Assembly: GCA_017303735.1 (NCBI GenBank)
Contig: JAFLCF010000230.1
Coordinates: 1 to 6,441, forward strand
Direction: 5' to 3'
Length of the DNA stretch: 6,441 nucleotides
Source of the DNA: Anaerolineae bacterium
GTDB lineage: Bacteria; Chloroflexota; Anaerolineae; Anaerolineales; Villigracilaceae
This document shows, piece by piece, positions 4,940-6,441 of this stretch. The notes beneath the pieces were generated by a model, which was given only the letters and a program-made list of their open reading frames with translations, made no database searches and had not been told where the DNA came from. How positions within the stretch are numbered: the first letter of the stretch is position 1; each line of letters starts with the position of its first letter. Position numbers and translations under genes: made by a program.

Positions 4940-6441
4940 ATGGCAGATACCATCCTCTGGAACCACATTCAAAAACGCCTCCAAGCCAGCCTTGGTGATA
5001 ACTATGCCTCCTGGCAAGCCACCCACTCCCCTACACTCGTGCCCCTTGATGATGGCAACATAATCACGATTCGCGTCACAGGTCATGGCAACTTTCAGTC
5101 GATTGGTCATGAGATCGTGAAAATCCTGACCGTCATGGGATTTGAAAACCCTTCAGTCCAGTTTCAAATCGGCAAGGAGTCTGTGGTCATTGCATCTGAC
5201 CCCTTCAAGGATATTTATGAGGAGATTGTACGCCCGGATCGCGCCCTGTCTCTGCCCGGATACATCCAGCGATGGGTCAGCCAGCAGATCGGCGTGGATG
5301 GGTTCTTCATTGTTGCCTCGCTCAAACAGGGCGCATATGAGGTAGGTTCACGCGGGGATGGAAAGCCCATGTTTACCGGGAGGTTTTCAGCGAAACAGAT
5401 TGCAGCGCGTGCAGGCATCTCAATTCGCACCTACTGGAACCGCATGGAGGATCAGGAATTTTGGCAGAAGCTCAAGGGGTTGGTGGTGAAACACGACGAG
5501 CCCAGAATCTGGGTGAAGGACGATGGCAAGCCCAGGCAAGCGGCGCGGCGTTTTAGCGTCTTTACCACCATGCCTCTCACTCCGCGTGATACTGCGCATC
5601 TTCGCCGGTGGATCATGGAGAACATTGAGGTATACGGCGGACCGGAAGGTGTTCTTCGCGCCACAGAAGATACGTCTGTGAGCGAACTGCTTGGAGATGG
5701 CAGCGCGCTTCACACCGAGGATGCTCTGACCGTTCTTGAACTTGTGTCGTCCATGTTCGCGGATCAGATCGAACCTAAAACACTGGCTGTTCTGGCGTCA
5801 AATCTGCATCGGCACATCATAACTACCAGCGACATCATCAAGATCTCACTCTTCTTCCTAGAAAACATTCTGCCTGCTGTCGGTCCTTCGGCGGGCTACC
5901 TGATCACCATGATGCGTGACCGCTGCTTTGTGAACCGGGATGTTCGTCGTACCACCGTTACTGTGCAAGGCGGTTGGGATGAACTTGCCGCTAGTGTTGG
6001 TTTGACCGGGGAACGCCGCGCCAAAACCGCCTGGGAATGGCTGAACGCCAAATATCCGTCCTCCCACAAGGATGCAGGAAAACTTCGCAATGCGGTTGCC
6101 CGCTTGTATATTGCAGAGGTCGTCAAGGTGGAGACGGAATGGGACTTTGAATGCCAACCGCGCACGTTCCAGGTGGAGATGGACGAAATTCCGCGTGGGC
6201 TGCTTGAGGCGGTGGTGACAGAGCAGGGACCTTACGCCAAGATATTTTCGAAAAACTTTTGCACACACGCCATGGCGGAGATTGCAAGTGACCCCGTTTG
6301 GGACGAATTGAAAAAACTTTTGCGCACACGGCATGGCGCAAGTTTCGCTTATTCTGAAAACTTTTGCACACACGACATGGCGGACTTTGCGCTTATTTTG
6401 CAAAAAGTTGCACAGTTAAAAGCTCTTAAGCTCTTAAACCA
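4940..6441 (+). CDS. Putative replication initiator with DnaA domain I-like N-terminus (right-truncated)
   Basis: The frame is open from ATG 4940 to the window end, 500 complete codons with no stop; an in-frame TGA at 4928 makes this ATG the first possible start. GAGAGA precedes it. Residues 1-80 resemble DnaA domain I: an early Trp in ILWNHIQKRL, a Y-A-S-W segment at 22-25, then strands IITIRVTGHGNFQ and SVQFQIG. DnaA domain I recruits helicase and partners. No DnaA AAA+ motifs follow. Instead, residues 106-182 (LPGYIQRWVSQQIGVDGF..., FSAKQIAARAGISIRTYWNR) look like a winged-helix DNA-binding unit. A second HTH-like region is at about 315-370 (WDELAASVGLTGERRAKTAWEW). This architecture suits a plasmid or element replication initiator. 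A DNA repeat occupies its 3' part. The role is inferred; the open frame is certain. Confidence 0.8.
   Translation, partial: MADTILWNHIQKRLQASLGDNYASWQATHSPTLVPLDDGNIITIRVTGHGNFQSIGHEIVKILTVMGFENPSVQFQIGKESVVIASDPFKDIYEEIVRPDRALSLPGYIQRWVSQQIGVDGFFIVASLKQGAYEVGSRGDGKPMFTGRFSAKQIAARAGISIRTYWNRMEDQEFWQKLKGLVVKHDEPRIWVKDDGKPRQAARRFSVFTTMPLTPRDTAHLRRWIMENIEVYGGPEGVLRATEDTSVSELLGDGSALHTEDALTVLELVSSMFADQIEPKTLAVLASNLHRHIITTSDIIKISLFFLENILPAVGPSAGYLITMMRDRCFVNRDVRRTTVTVQGGWDELAASVGLTGERRAKTAWEWLNAKYPSSHKDAGKLRNAVARLYIAEVVKVETEWDFECQPRTFQVEMDEIPRGLLEAVVTEQGPYAKIFSKNFCTHAMAEIASDPVWDELKKLLRTRHGASFAYSENFCTHDMADFALILQKVAQLKALKLLN
6245..6415. repeat. Iteron-like DNA repeats inside the initiator gene
   Basis: Three 24-bp copies start at 6255, 6316 and 6360. 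All share ACTTTTGC, then (A/G)CACACG, one variable base, and CATGGCG. Copies 1 and 3 differ at one base of 24, and copy 2 differs from copy 1 at three. A weak fourth copy (AGTTGCACAG, near 6406-6415) follows 44 bp after the third. Upstream of each clear copy is an A/T-rich lead ending in GAAAA. Copies 2 and 3 match at about 36 of 44 positions over the whole 44-bp period. Copies 1 and 3 share a reading phase but copy 2 does not, so selection seems to act on DNA. TTTTGCACA in copies 1 and 3 is two mismatches from the classical DnaA box. Confidence 0.7.
6421..6437. repeat. Short 8-bp tandem repeat at window edge
   Basis: AGCTCTTA occurs twice in tandem (6421-6428 and 6429-6436) followed by A, right after the iteron-like repeats and in an AT-rich stretch. 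The CTTAAG centre is also palindromic. It may belong to a larger array that continues past the window, but two short copies alone are weak evidence. Confidence 0.4.

Noticed and set aside
4730..5110. Minus-strand 126-residue ORF across the intergenic array and the initiator start
   Set aside because: More than a third is antisense to the initiator's DnaA-like N-terminus and the rest covers the repeat array. It has only a weak, distant AGGA and no recognisable protein.
5858..6403. Minus-strand 181-residue ORF with repeated VCAKVF-like segments
   Set aside because: The repeated peptide is just the reverse reading of the DNA repeats inside the initiator gene, whose plus-strand frame is open for 500 codons.
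6255..6415. CRISPR array
   Set aside because: There are only three clear copies with uneven spacing and similar rather than unique spacers, and they lie within a coding frame.

Overview
The window looks like part of the maintenance region of a plasmid or integrative element. The host is probably a Chloroflexota (Anaerolineae-like) bacterium. This is inferred from style: a Ser/Thr/Pro-rich lipoprotein with a bacterial SH3 domain of the type common in that group, moderate GC content, Shine-Dalgarno-led genes, and a dense string of small hypothetical genes. No taxonomic marker gene is present. All genes supported here lie on the + strand.

Layout: (1) About 1-1124 holds a tightly packed, partly overlapping run of small genes: a four-cysteine zinc-ribbon-like protein, two small hypothetical proteins, an SH3-domain lipoprotein, and a 47-residue single-pass membrane protein. 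(2) 1158-2521 holds a four-helix membrane protein with a long Pro/Ala/Gln-rich tail, followed by an overlapping hypothetical gene whose start is unresolved. (3) 2536-4611 is a partition-like block. It has a perfect 12-bp hairpin just before the ribosome binding site of a ParA/Soj-type ATPase, then a small membrane protein, a possible 18-codon coupling peptide, a conserved-looking Cys-rich small protein, and a 234-residue protein with what looks like an internally duplicated ribbon-helix-helix-like domain. (4) 4612-4939 is intergenic. It holds a possible terminator and an array of TGAG motifs spaced 11-12 bp apart, a candidate centromere or operator. (5) 4940 to the window end is one uninterrupted, right-truncated reading frame of at least 500 codons. 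Its N-terminus resembles DnaA domain I, and it carries two likely helix-turn-helix regions. It is best read as a replication initiator. Its 3' part contains three clear copies and one weak copy of a DNA repeat with GC-rich and A/T-rich parts. The copies fall in different reading phases, so the repeat looks conserved as DNA (iteron-like) rather than as protein.

Working model (inference): the ParA ATPase, the tandem-domain DNA-binding protein downstream of it, and the phased TGAG array form a ParA-type segregation system whose centromere-binding protein is not a classical ParB. The initiator gene next to it, with iteron-like repeats in its own 3' end, would supply replication. The membrane and surface proteins to the left may belong to another function of the element, such as transfer or the envelope, but nothing in their sequences identifies it.
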